Assembly: GCF_042752395.1 (NCBI RefSeq)
Contig: NZ_JBHYXZ010000013.1
Span: forward strand, 28,652-92,651
Reading direction: 5' to 3'
DNA length: 64,000 nt
DNA from: Actinosynnema sp042752395
Lineage (GTDB): Bacteria > Actinomycetota > Actinomycetes > Mycobacteriales > Pseudonocardiaceae
Shown here: piece by piece, positions 15,287-23,680 of the stretch
How positions within the stretch are numbered: the stretch's first letter is position 1
Layout: each line of letters starts with the position of its first letter
The notes under the pieces: model-generated
What the model saw: the letters and a program-made list of their open reading frames with translations, nothing else
What the model was told of the DNA's origin: nothing
Databases searched by the model: none
Position numbers and translations under genes: made by a program

Positions 15287-17731
15287 GTGCGAAGACGTGC
15301 GGTGATCCAAGTGGCGACGGGTGCTCTGCTGGCCGCCGCGATGACAGTTCCCGGTGCGGCGGCCGACCCCTCGACCGCGGCGGTGTCGACGTTGACGAAG
15401 TCCGTGGGCGGGGTGTCGTCACCCGCCGACCACGGGGCCACCGCCACCTGGGTCGTGGCGTACGACAACAACGGCACCGGCGTCGGCCAGGCCACCGTCA
15501 CCGACGCCGTGGGCGCGGGGCAGTCCTACGTGACCGGCTCGCTGGACGTGCCGCCCGGCTGGACCCCGTCGTGGTCCACCGACGGCAGCACGTTCCAGAC
15601 CGCCGAACCCGGCTCCGGCGTGGTCGCGGTGCGCGCGCAGAACCCCACCGCCCGGCCGGGCGGGACGTCGCTGGACGCCCTGCTGACCCCGCCGGTCCAG
15701 GCGTCCACCACCGCCACCGGCGGTGACGGGTTCACGCCGCTGCTGCACCGCACGCCCACCGGCGCGCTCCAGGCGTGGAACATCTACCACCACGCGGCGC
15801 CGGCCGTGCCGAAGGTCGTGTGCAGCGAGCTGTCCACCGGCCAGCTCTGCGCCGGCGGCCCGTGGCCCAAGCCGCTCAACACCACGCCCGGACCGCTCGG
15901 CAGCGGCGCGACCGGCGACATCGGCAGCCCGATGGCGCAGCAGTACTTCCGCGACCCCGCCGCGCCGTCCCAGGTCCTGTACGCCGCGGTGACCCCGTCG
16001 TCGATCGGCGTCGGCTGCCTCGACCTCGCCGCCGCGGCGAACTGCGGCTACTGGTCCCTGCTGGCCCGCGGCGGCTCGCCGCTGAGCGTGAACGACCTCG
16101 CCGGTTTCGTGGAGGTCGGCGGCAACCTGTACGGCGTGGCGAGCACGGGCCAGGTCGTCTGCTGGAACGTCGCCACCCGCGCCGCGTGCCCCGGCCAGCC
16201 GTTCGCGGCGATCGTGCCGCCCAGCAACGCCCAACCGGGCGGGGTGAACGCGTGGTACTACGGCGCGATGACGGTCGTGGCGGGCAAGGTGTTCGCCTCC
16301 TCGTCGCAGCCGGGCGGCGGCACCCAGCCCGCCCTGGGCTGCTTCGACCCGGCCACCGGCGCCGCGTGCGCCGGCTGGGCCTCGCCCCGGCCGACCGGCC
16401 CCGCCGGGAACTACACCTACAACGCCTACACGGCGTACGGCACGGCGGGCGCGCAGGTCGGCGCCTGCTCCACCACCACGGGCTCGTCGCCCGGCGTGAC
16501 CACCTGCTACGCCCTGGACGGGTCGGCCCTGGCCGCGCCGTCGTCCGCGGTCGGGCTGCCCGCCGGCGTGATCGCGTTCAACCCGGAGGTCGTCACCGAC
16601 CCGAACGGGCACATCCGCGGCTACCTGCCGATCTGGGGCGGCCCGTACGCCGGCGCGACGATCTGCCACGACTGGACCACCGCGTCCGCGTGCGCGGGCC
16701 TCGCCAACCCGATCACCCACCCGACCGTCAACGGCGGCGTCACCCGGGACTACGGCTACGCCTACGACGTGCCGACGGGCTGCATGATCGGGCTCGGCGA
16801 CGCGGGCGTGCTGTTCTCGATGGACCCGCTCACGGGCGGCTCGCCGTGCGTGCGCTCCGGCGGCCAGATCAGGCTGACGCCCGGTGACTTCTACTGCGAC
16901 GGGGCCACCGGCCACGTCCAGGGCTACGGCGCGGCCCGGCTCGTCGGCGTCACGCCCGGCAACGTCGACTTCGGCGCGTCCCGGGTGACCGTCACCGACC
17001 AGGACGGCGCCACCGTGGCCACGCCCGGCTTCGCGCCCGACGGCACGGTGGACCTGAGCGGCGTGTCGCCGACCGCCCACCCGACGCTCGACGTCACCAC
17101 GACGCTGGTGCTGACCAACGGCGCGGACTTCGGCGGCGGCAACCAGCCCCGGCTGGTCGTGGACTTCGTCGGCGACCCGCCGCAGGTGTGCTTCCGCACC
17201 ACCATCGCCACCGAGTGCGCCGTGACCGACGTGGCCAACACCGCGACCGGCACGGACACCACCGGCGCGTTCAGCTCGAACACCGTCACCGTCCCGGTCG
17301 CGCCGGGACCCGCCTGCCGGCCGGTGGTGACGGTGGACAAGGAGATCTGCGCCTCGAAGACCGCGTCCCACTGCGGGCCGAACGGCGCCGGGCCGTGGGC
17401 CAAGCAGGCGCCCGTGGGGCTGCTGGGCCTGCTCAACGCCACCGCGTACTGGCGGATCACGGTGACCAACCAGGGTCCGGTGGCGGTCACCGACGCGCGG
17501 GTCGTGGACTACGAGGAGCCCGGCTGCGAGGCGGCGGCCGGGACGTTCACGCTCCAGCCGGGTGAGACCAAGCGGTTCTACTGCTCGACCTACGCGGTCA
17601 TCACGCTGTTCCCGATGACCAACCAGGCCAAGGCGAGCTTCGTCCCGCGCAACTCGCCCGCCGACACCCCGCCGTCGTACTCGGCGTGGTCGTCGGCCAC
17701 CGCCTGCTCCCTGTTGTGCGCGTTGCGGTAG
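15287..17731 (+). CDS. large secreted protein with DUF11-like domains
   Basis: 814 aa from GTG 15287 (GAGG upstream), with signal peptide RRRAVIQVATGALLAAAMTVPGAAA. Residues ~30-125 resemble a DUF11-type beta-sandwich (TKSVGGVSSPADHGATATWVVAYDN). A long middle part has regularly spaced Cys pairs and WD/propeller-like strands (GCLDLAAAANCGYWS, GCFDPATGAACAGW). A C-terminal sandwich (KQAPVGLLGLLNATAYWRITVTNQGPV in blocks) is like the DUF7617/DUF11 group. No catalytic motif was seen; an extracellular adhesive or structural role is possible. The upstream ATG/GTG codons lack the signal at the N-terminus. Confidence 0.75.
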   Translation: MRRRAVIQVATGALLAAAMTVPGAAADPSTAAVSTLTKSVGGVSSPADHGATATWVVAYDNNGTGVGQATVTDAVGAGQSYVTGSLDVPPGWTPSWSTDGSTFQTAEPGSGVVAVRAQNPTARPGGTSLDALLTPPVQASTTATGGDGFTPLLHRTPTGALQAWNIYHHAAPAVPKVVCSELSTGQLCAGGPWPKPLNTTPGPLGSGATGDIGSPMAQQYFRDPAAPSQVLYAAVTPSSIGVGCLDLAAAANCGYWSLLARGGSPLSVNDLAGFVEVGGNLYGVASTGQVVCWNVATRAACPGQPFAAIVPPSNAQPGGVNAWYYGAMTVVAGKVFASSSQPGGGTQPALGCFDPATGAACAGWASPRPTGPAGNYTYNAYTAYGTAGAQVGACSTTTGSSPGVTTCYALDGSALAAPSSAVGLPAGVIAFNPEVVTDPNGHIRGYLPIWGGPYAGATICHDWTTASACAGLANPITHPTVNGGVTRDYGYAYDVPTGCMIGLGDAGVLFSMDPLTGGSPCVRSGGQIRLTPGDFYCDGATGHVQGYGAARLVGVTPGNVDFGASRVTVTDQDGATVATPGFAPDGTVDLSGVSPTAHPTLDVTTTLVLTNGADFGGGNQPRLVVDFVGDPPQVCFRTTIATECAVTDVANTATGTDTTGAFSSNTVTVPVAPGPACRPVVTVDKEICASKTASHCGPNGAGPWAKQAPVGLLGLLNATAYWRITVTNQGPVAVTDARVVDYEEPGCEAAAGTFTLQPGETKRFYCSTYAVITLFPMTNQAKASFVPRNSPADTPPSYSAWSSATACSLLCALR

Positions 17732-17937
17732 CCGACCGGCCGGGGGGGGGGCGCGGCGGCCCCACCGGCCCCCCCCCGCGGCGCAGGCGGCCCAGGGGAT
17801 CGGCAGCGCGGGCANNNNNNNNNNCCGGGCTCTCGCGGGGGGGCGCGGGCCCCCCCCCCGGCCCCGGTGGGGGGGGGGGGGGCCCCCCCCCGGGGGGGGG
17901 GGGCCCCCCCCCCCCCCCCCCGCCCACCCCGCGCGAC
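17732..17937. other. low-quality gap flank with G/C homopolymers
   Basis: Runs of 8-20 G or C surround a 10-N gap (17815-17824). The 29 bases at 17786-17814 equal 17941-17969 except for three T-to-G changes, so the left contig end is a degraded copy of the P450 3' end. The real distance between the secreted protein gene and the P450 gene is probably short. Confidence 0.85.
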
Positions 17938-19194
17938 TCAGGCGTCCCAGGTGATCGGCAGCGCGTGCACGCCGTACACCAGCATGTCCTCGCGCAGCGG
18001 CACCTCCTCCGCCGGCACGGCCAGCCGCAGGCCCGGCAGCCGGGTGAGCAGGCCGGTGAACCCGGCCGCCATCTCCACCCGCGCCAACTGCTGGCCCAGG
18101 CACTGGTGCACGCCGTGCCCGAACGCCAGGTGCGGCCCGCGCGGGCGGGTCACGTCCAGCTCGTCCGGCCGGGGGTACTGGTGCGGGTCACGGTTGGCGG
18201 CCGGCACCGACACCAGCACGGTCGAGTCGGCCGGGACCACCTTGCCGGCGATCTCCACCTCCTCCAGCGTGGTGCGGACGACCCCCAGGTGCACGATCGA
18301 CAGGTAGCGCAGCAGCTCCTCCACCGCCCCGGCGACCAACGACGGGTCCGCGCGCAGCGCGGCGAGCTGCCCGGGGTGCTCCAGCAGGGCGAACGTGCCG
18401 AGCGCCAGCATGTTGGCCGTCGTCTCGTGGCCCGCGACCAGCAGCAGGTTCGCGATGCCGATCAGCTCGTCGTCGGTGAGCGTCGGGTCGGCCTCGATCA
18501 GGCCGGACAGGATGTCGTCGGTGGGCTCGGCGCGCTTGGCCTCCACCAGGCGGCGCATGAACGCGCGCAGCTCGTCGGCGACCCGGATCGTCTCGGCCAC
18601 CGGCACGTCCAGCTTGAGCAGCGTGCCGGTGCGCTCCTGGAACTCGGCGCGGTCGCGGTACTCGACGCCCAGCAGCTCGCAGATCACCAGTGACGGCACC
18701 GGCAGGGCGAACGCCCGGACCAGGTCGGCCCCCGGACCGGCGGCGACCATCGCGTCGAGGTGGTCGGCGACGATCCGCTCGATGCGCGGTTCGAGCCGGC
18801 GCATCCGGCGCACGGTGAACTGGCCGGTGAGCAGCCTGCGGTACCGGGTGTGGTCGGGCGGGTCCATGGTGATGAAGCTGCCGGCGCGGGCCCGGCCGTC
18901 GGCGAGCCGGGCGCGGACCTCCGGGGGCAGCTTCTCCAGCACGCGGCGGCTGCGGAACCGGTCGGAGCTGAGCCGCGGGTCGCCCAGCAGGGTGCGGGCC
19001 AGCGCGTGGTTCGTGACGACCCACACCGGGTCGCCGTCGAGCATGGTCATCCGGTGCACCGGGCCCTGCGCGACGAGCTCGGAGAGGGCCCGCGGCGGGT
19101 CGAAGGGGCCCGCGTCGCGGCGGGTGTGCTCGGGCGGCAGGGGAACCGTCGGTCTGCCGGAGGCGGGGCGCTTCTCCTGGGAAGCGGTGGTCAT
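17938..19194 (-). CDS. cytochrome P450, CYP107-like
   Basis: 418 aa soluble bacterial class I P450. Seen: I-helix AGHETT (254-259), ExxR in EELLRY, PAANRDPHQYPRPDELDVTR, and the heme loop FGHGVHQCLGQQLARVE with Cys at about 365. Such enzymes hydroxylate small molecules using ferredoxin and a reductase, neither of which is nearby. ATG 19194 has GGAACG upstream. It is divergent from MarR with two matching palindromes between, so it is probably controlled by that MarR. The 3' end abuts gap junk, but the reading frame closes normally with ...LPITWDA. Confidence 0.9.
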   Translation of the reverse strand: MTTASQEKRPASGRPTVPLPPEHTRRDAGPFDPPRALSELVAQGPVHRMTMLDGDPVWVVTNHALARTLLGDPRLSSDRFRSRRVLEKLPPEVRARLADGRARAGSFITMDPPDHTRYRRLLTGQFTVRRMRRLEPRIERIVADHLDAMVAAGPGADLVRAFALPVPSLVICELLGVEYRDRAEFQERTGTLLKLDVPVAETIRVADELRAFMRRLVEAKRAEPTDDILSGLIEADPTLTDDELIGIANLLLVAGHETTANMLALGTFALLEHPGQLAALRADPSLVAGAVEELLRYLSIVHLGVVRTTLEEVEIAGKVVPADSTVLVSVPAANRDPHQYPRPDELDVTRPRGPHLAFGHGVHQCLGQQLARVEMAAGFTGLLTRLPGLRLAVPAEEVPLREDMLVYGVHALPITWDA

Positions 19195-19269
19195 CGACGT
19201 TCCGTTCCCGACCCGGTGCGTGACCGGGCCGCTGCTCTCGGCGATGTGATGACTCACGGTACCAAAACA

Positions 19270-19282
19270 TGCACACTGTGCA
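19270..19282. promoter_or_regulatory. MarR operator copy 1
   Basis: TGCACA-C-TGTGCA, a perfect 13-bp dyad 76 bp upstream of the P450 start. It has the same TGCAC-N3-GTGCA core as the site at 19328-19348. Confidence 0.6.
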
Positions 19283-19327
19283 GCTTTTTCGGCGGGCGGG
19301 CCGGTGTAACTCAATGCACAGCGAGCA

Positions 19328-19348
19328 AACTTGCACGACGTGCAAGTT
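19328..19348. promoter_or_regulatory. MarR operator copy 2
   Basis: Perfect inverted repeat with arms AACTTGCACG and CGTGCAAGTT and a 1-nt spacer, 47 bp upstream of the marR start. A further half site TGCACAGCG lies near 19313. Confidence 0.7.
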
Positions 19349-19394
19349 AGAGCGATAGTTGTATGCGGCAAGCAATGTGAGGAAGGGGGACGGC

Positions 19395-19853
19395 ATGGAC
19401 GCCGTCTTGCGCGAGGTCGAGGACCGGATGCGCGACCTGCTCAGGATCGTGCGGATGGTGAAGCAACGGCGCCACCACCTCTCGTCCGGCCTGATCGGCA
19501 CGCTCGCCCTGATCGACCGCGCCGCCGGCAACCCCACCGGCTGCCACGCCAAGGAACTGGCCGCCCAGGCCGGGCTCGACCCGTCCACGGTCAGCCGGGC
19601 GGTGGCCGCCCTGGTCGCCAACGGCCTGGTCGAACGGCGCGCCGACCCCGACGACGGCCGCGCCAGCATCCTCGTGGTGACCGAGCGCGGTCACGCCGAG
19701 CTGGCCGCCATGCGCGACTGGTACCACCAGCTCCTGCACCGCGCGTTCGCCGACTGGAGCCCGCAAGAGGTCGAGGCGCTGACCGCATCCCTGGGACGCC
19801 TGACCACCGACATCGAGGGAGCCCTCGGCTCCACCTTGGAGGCCGCGCGATGA
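19395..19853 (+). CDS. MarR-family transcriptional regulator
   Basis: 152 aa from ATG 19395 (GGAAGGGGG upstream). Winged helix: KELAAQAGLDPSTVSRAVAALVANGLVERR, then the wing DPDDGRASILVVTERG. Family knowledge: dimeric repressor released by small phenolic or drug-like ligands. It overlaps the next exporter gene by 4 nt (ATGA) and is divergent from the P450. Two similar palindromes in the shared promoter region suggest it represses both sides. Confidence 0.9.
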   Translation: MDAVLREVEDRMRDLLRIVRMVKQRRHHLSSGLIGTLALIDRAAGNPTGCHAKELAAQAGLDPSTVSRAVAALVANGLVERRADPDDGRASILVVTERGHAELAAMRDWYHQLLHRAFADWSPQEVEALTASLGRLTTDIEGALGSTLEAAR

Positions 19854-21406
19854 GCGCACCCGCCACCACCACCGGCGCGATGAGCCACAGGCAGGTCCTG
19901 GAGGCTTTGAGCGGCCTGTTGTTGGTGTTGTTCGTCGCGATGCTCAGCGGCACCGTCGTCTCCACGGCGCTGCCGCAGATCATCGGCGCGCTCGACGGTT
20001 CGCAGACCCAGTACACGTGGGTCGTGACCGCCACCCTGCTGACCGCGACCGCCGCCACGCCGATCTGGGGCAAGCTCGCGGACCTGTTCGACAAGAAGAC
20101 CCTGGTCCAGGTCGCCATCGTGATCTTCGTGCTGGGCTCGGTGGTCAGCGGCTTCGCGCAGAGCGCGGGCCAGCTCATCGCCGCCCGCGCGTTCCAGGGC
20201 ATCGGCGTCGGCGGCCTGCAGGCGCTGGTGCAGGTCGTGATCGCGGCGATGATCCCGCCCCGCGAGCGCGGCCGCTACAACGGCTACCTCGGCGGCGTGA
20301 TGGCCCTGGCCACGGTCGGCGGCCCGCTGCTCGGCGGCCTCATCGTGGACACCTCGTGGCTGGGCTGGCGCTGGTGCTTCTTCATCGGCGTGCCGGTCGC
20401 GGTGATCGCCCTGTTCGTGCTCCAGGCCACCCTGAAGGTGCCGAGCGTGCGGCGGGAGGACGTGAAGATCGACTACCTGGGCGCGGGCCTGATCGCGGTC
20501 GGCGTGAGCGTGCTGCTGGTCTGGATCTCGTTCGTGGACGGGTCGTTCGCCTGGCTGTCGTGGCAGACCTTCGCCATGGTGGGCGCGTCGGTGGTGCTGC
20601 TGGGCGCGGCGGTGGCCGTGGAGGCCCGCGCGGCGGAGCCGGTGGTGCCGCTGCGGATCGTGAAGCAGCGCACGACGGCGTTGGCGATCCTGGCCAGCGT
20701 GGCGGTCGGCATGGCGATGTTCGGCGGCGCGGTGTTCCTCGGCCAGTACTTCCAGATCGGTCGCGGCTACACCCCGACCGAGGCCGGTCTGCTGACCATC
20801 CCGATGATGGCCGGCGTGCTGGGCGCGTCCATCGTGTCCGGGCGGCTGATCACCAAGACCGGTCGGGTCAAGCCCTACATCGTGGCGGGCGCGGCGACGC
20901 TGGTGGTCGGGTTCTTCCTGCTGGGCCAGATCGACCACGCCACGTCGCTGGTGCTCGTCGGCGGCGCGATGCTGCTCGTCGGCGTCGGGGTCGGCATGAG
21001 CATGCAGAACCTGGTGCTCGCGGTGCAGAACACGGTGCCGCTGAAGGACATCGGCGCGGCCAGTTCGACCATCGCGTTCTTCCGGTCGCTGGGCGGCACG
21101 GTCGGCGTGTCGGTGCTCGGCGCGGTGCTGGCGCGCCGGGTCGAGAGCGCCATCACCCGCGACCTGACCGCGGCGGGCATCCCCGTCTCCGGCGGTGGCG
21201 GCGGCAGCCTCAACCTCAACGTCCTGCCGGACGCCGTGCAGCACATCATCCGGGCCGCGTACGGCGACGCCACCGGGCACATCTTCCTGATCTCGGCGGC
21301 CATCGCCGTGGTCGGCGTGGTGGCGGCGCTGCTGCTCAAGCCGATCACCCTGCGCACGAGCCTGGACCTGGCCGAGCAGCGGCCGGCGGTCGGGGCGGAC
21401 GCCTGA
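19850..21406 (+). CDS. MFS drug exporter, DHA2 (14-TM) type
   Basis: 518 aa membrane antiporter. It has GKLADLFDKKTLVQ (motif A), GPLLGGLIVDTSWLGWRWCFFIGVP, and MQNLVLAVQNTVPLKDIGAASS. It is a clear paralogue of the exporter at 12799-14334 but sits under MarR rather than TetR control. Translationally coupled to marR by the ATGA overlap. Together with the divergent P450 this looks like a modify-and-export response to a toxic compound, which is inference. Confidence 0.9.
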   Translation: MSAPATTTGAMSHRQVLEALSGLLLVLFVAMLSGTVVSTALPQIIGALDGSQTQYTWVVTATLLTATAATPIWGKLADLFDKKTLVQVAIVIFVLGSVVSGFAQSAGQLIAARAFQGIGVGGLQALVQVVIAAMIPPRERGRYNGYLGGVMALATVGGPLLGGLIVDTSWLGWRWCFFIGVPVAVIALFVLQATLKVPSVRREDVKIDYLGAGLIAVGVSVLLVWISFVDGSFAWLSWQTFAMVGASVVLLGAAVAVEARAAEPVVPLRIVKQRTTALAILASVAVGMAMFGGAVFLGQYFQIGRGYTPTEAGLLTIPMMAGVLGASIVSGRLITKTGRVKPYIVAGAATLVVGFFLLGQIDHATSLVLVGGAMLLVGVGVGMSMQNLVLAVQNTVPLKDIGAASSTIAFFRSLGGTVGVSVLGAVLARRVESAITRDLTAAGIPVSGGGGGSLNLNVLPDAVQHIIRAAYGDATGHIFLISAAIAVVGVVAALLLKPITLRTSLDLAEQRPAVGADA

Positions 21407-21428
21407 CGGGTCGGACCGAGGGGATCCC

Positions 21429-21462
21429 GGCGGGGCGGTGACCACAGGTCGCCGCCCCGCCC
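21429..21462 (+). terminator. terminator after MarR-MFS operon
   Basis: A 14-bp stem (GGCGGGGCGGTGAC with GTCGCCGCCCCGCC, one mismatch) and a short loop, followed by CTTCTGTT, 22 bp after the exporter stop. Confidence 0.75.
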
Positions 21463-21575
21463 TTCTGTTGGCGAGAACCCGTCGGGATCTGGCACCGCGG
21501 CCGCTGCCGCGCGGGCCGTCGCGCTCCTACCGTCCACGGTGAACAACCCACCTGCGACGACAAGGACCGCCAACC

Positions 21576-22001
21576 ATGGTCGTGGTCACGGCACTGCTCA
21601 TCGGCGTGCTGTACGTGCTCCTGAACTCCCTCGTGCCCGAGCGGCACCGCCGGCCGTTCAACGCGGTCATGGTCGGCGGCGCGGGCGCGGCCTACCTCAG
21701 CGGCGGCGGGCTCGGCGCGTGGGAGTTCGCCATCACCGCCGTGATCACCTACTGCGCGTTCCGCGGCCTGCGGTCGTGGACGTTCATCGGCATCGGGTGG
21801 CTCGTGCACACGGCCGCCGACGTGGCGCACCACCGGTACGGCAACCCGATCGTCCCGTTCGCCGAGCACTCGTCGCTCGGCTGCGCGATCTGCGACCCGG
21901 TGATCGCGTTGTGGGCGTTCGCCGGCGGACCGGGCCTGCGGTCGATGACCCCGGCGGCGCTCGTGCGGGCCCTGCGCCGGTCGCGCACCGCCGACCGGTA
22001 G
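21576..22001 (+). CDS. small membrane protein, DUF6010-like
   Basis: 141 aa. About four hydrophobic segments (VVVTALLIGVLYVLLNSL, AAYLSGGGLGAWEFAITAVI, SWTFIGIGWLVHTAADVAHH). The HTAADVAHHRYGNPI and CAICDPVIALW blocks resemble the DUF6010 family, which has no known function. AAGGA lies 11 nt upstream of ATG 21576. It stands alone between two terminator-like regions. Confidence 0.65.
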   Translation: MVVVTALLIGVLYVLLNSLVPERHRRPFNAVMVGGAGAAYLSGGGLGAWEFAITAVITYCAFRGLRSWTFIGIGWLVHTAADVAHHRYGNPIVPFAEHSSLGCAICDPVIALWAFAGGPGLRSMTPAALVRALRRSRTADR

Positions 22002-22055
22002 CGCCGGGGCCGCCACGGGGTCGGGCGCGTGACCCCGTGGCGACGATCCGGCGGG

Positions 22056-22538
22056 CTACTGCTCGTTCACGTACCAGCGCTGGTCGCCGTCGGAGAGGTC
22101 GCACTCCTCCAGGCGCGGGCTGCGCTCGTGCCCGTCGTAGGTCAGGCAGGTGCCGAACTCGTCGTTGACGAACACCCGCGACGCGCCGCTGCCCTCGCGC
22201 CACCACAGCTGCCCGGGGTCGCCCGGGTCACACTCGCGGCCCTTGAGGATGCCGCCGATCGCCGCCGCGCACAGGCCGGTCCCGACGTTCCGGATCAGGT
22301 TGTCGCCGCTGCCGAGGCGCCACAGCTGCCGGTCGATGCCCCGGTAGTCCTCGGTGATGATCGGCTTGGTGTCCCAGAGGGTCTGCAGCCAGACGTCCTC
22401 CGAGCCGTTCGCGCTCTCGATCACCGCCAGGGTCGCCTGCGCGGCGACGTCCGCTCTCGCCTCCGCCCCCGCGTGCGGGGCGAACACCGCCGCCGAACCC
22501 ACGACCGCCAGTGCGACCAACGCCTTGCGCAGTGCCAT
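22056..22538 (-). CDS. secreted ricin-type beta-trefoil protein
   Basis: 160 aa. Signal peptide MALRKALVALAVVGSAAVFAPHAGA. The mature part has trefoil-like repeats ending in QxW blocks: DRQLWRLGSGDNLIRNVGTG, PGQLWWREGSGASRVFVND, DGDQRWYVNEQ. This is a carbohydrate-binding-like module without a catalytic domain, possibly a lectin or inhibitor. ATG 22538 has GAGAGG upstream. Confidence 0.7.
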   Translation of the reverse strand: MALRKALVALAVVGSAAVFAPHAGAEARADVAAQATLAVIESANGSEDVWLQTLWDTKPIITEDYRGIDRQLWRLGSGDNLIRNVGTGLCAAAIGGILKGRECDPGDPGQLWWREGSGASRVFVNDEFGTCLTYDGHERSPRLEECDLSDGDQRWYVNEQ

Positions 22539-22928
22539 GGAATCCACCTCTCCCGTTGTCCCGGGCGGCGTGGTGGGCGGCCCGGAGAGCCGAAACTCGG
22601 CCGACCCAGTACAGCGAGAGCGCGCCCACGACAGCCAGCAACGCGACACGTGCGGGTGAAGAGAGAACCCGTTGCGGTGCTCAAGCGACGACCGGCACCA
22701 CGCAGCGCGCCCGTTCGACGGTCCCGCGCCGAACGGACGTTCACCGGCACAGGTGGGTGAGTGAGCCTGCCGCGCCCACCGTCCGCGCGAGCCTTCGCGC
22801 GACTCCCCGACCGGCTCGCGGTGGCGTGACCGGAGGCGGCGCACGCCGTCCCCGTGACCCGTTGCCCGACCCGCCGGGCAACGGGCGACAGCTGCCGGGG
22901 GAGGGGGTCCGAGCGCGACGATCGGACC
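22539..22928. other. 390-bp divergent intergenic region
   Basis: No convincing gene. It must contain promoters for the trefoil gene (minus) and the HIT gene (plus). The only strong structure is the hairpin at 22858-22885. Confidence 0.5.
22858..22885. terminator. perfect 10-bp hairpin upstream of HIT gene
   Basis: CCCGTTGCCC and GGGCAACGGG with an 8-nt loop, 44 bp before the HIT start. No T-run follows, so it may be a terminator without a U-tract or a leader structure. Confidence 0.4.
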
Positions 22929-23297
22929 ATGACGAACTGCCCGTTCTGCTCCATCGCCGCCGGTGACGCCCCGGCGGTCGTCGTCCGCTCCTGGCCCGAC
23001 GCCGTGGCGATCCGCCCGCGCTCGGGCGGTGTGAACCCGGGACACGTCCTGGTGCTCCCGCGCGTCCACGTGGACGACGTCGGCGTGGACCCGGCGGTGA
23101 CGGCCGCGGTGATGCGGCGCGCGGCCGAGTTGGCGGCCGAGCTGCCCGACGCCAACGTCATCACCAGCAAGGGCCGGGTCGCCACGCAGACCGTCCGGCA
23201 CCTGCACGTGCACGTGGTGCCGCGGCGGGAGGACGACGGCCTGCCGCTGCCGTGGACCCCGCGGCCCGCGGCCCGCGCCGGCGGGGCGGCGGTCTGA
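22929..23297 (+). CDS. HIT-family nucleotide hydrolase
   Basis: 122 aa. N-terminal CPFC motif (zinc-type HIT), NPGHVLVLPRVHVDDV, and the histidine triad HLHVHVVPR. The family hydrolyses or transfers nucleotidyl groups from AMP-lysine or dinucleotide substrates. The size fits. There is no clear ribosome site, so it may be leaderless. The C-terminus is Pro/Ala-rich. Confidence 0.88.
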   Translation: MTNCPFCSIAAGDAPAVVVRSWPDAVAIRPRSGGVNPGHVLVLPRVHVDDVGVDPAVTAAVMRRAAELAAELPDANVITSKGRVATQTVRHLHVHVVPRREDDGLPLPWTPRPAARAGGAAV

Positions 23298-23680
23298 CGA
23301 GCCGGCCGGGGCGAACGGCTCTCCGCGCCACAACACGATCACGGCCGGGGTGAGCCGTTCGGCGAGCGGCCGGTCGCGGGTCGCCGCCTGGCACCCGAGG
23401 CGCACGTCGTCATTGAAGCGCGAGGAGCCGTCATCGCGCCCCGGCTCCACTGCGGACATCGGCCGCCCCGGGGCCTCCGGGCGGTGCCCCGGGGGGGGGG
23501 GGGGGGGGCCCGCGGGCGCCGCGGGGCGGGCCTAGACAACACAACCACGCGGGGGGGTTAAAAAACATAGCCGACGCGGGGAGCCGACCTCGCGCCCCGC
23601 CACCAGGGCGCACCTCGGCCCCCCGGGGCCCCCCGGGGGGTCCCCGCGCGGTGCGGCCCGGCCCGGCGCGGGACACGGTG
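23298..23680. other. gene-free stretch, largely unreliable sequence
   Basis: From about 23490 to 23660 there are an 18-G run, C/G blocks and a very unusual AT patch (GGTTAAAAAACATAG near 23560), like the edges of the N gaps elsewhere. Before it, 23300-23459 on the minus strand reads as a short protein-like stretch (RFNDDVRLGCQAATRDRPLAERLTPAVIVLWR in parts) that could be the end of a lost gene; it was not recognised. Confidence 0.6.

Noticed and set aside
17732..17937. G-quadruplex or extreme GC regulatory element
   Set aside because: The homopolymers occur only next to N gaps and beside a degraded duplicate of nearby sequence, so they are assembly noise.
22859..22885. Attenuator peptide before the HIT gene
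   Set aside because: The hairpin is strong but no leader ORF overlaps it.
23490..23660. AT-rich patch as a promoter or transferred island
   Set aside because: It sits inside a block with an 18-G run and other gap-like junk, so the bases are not reliable.
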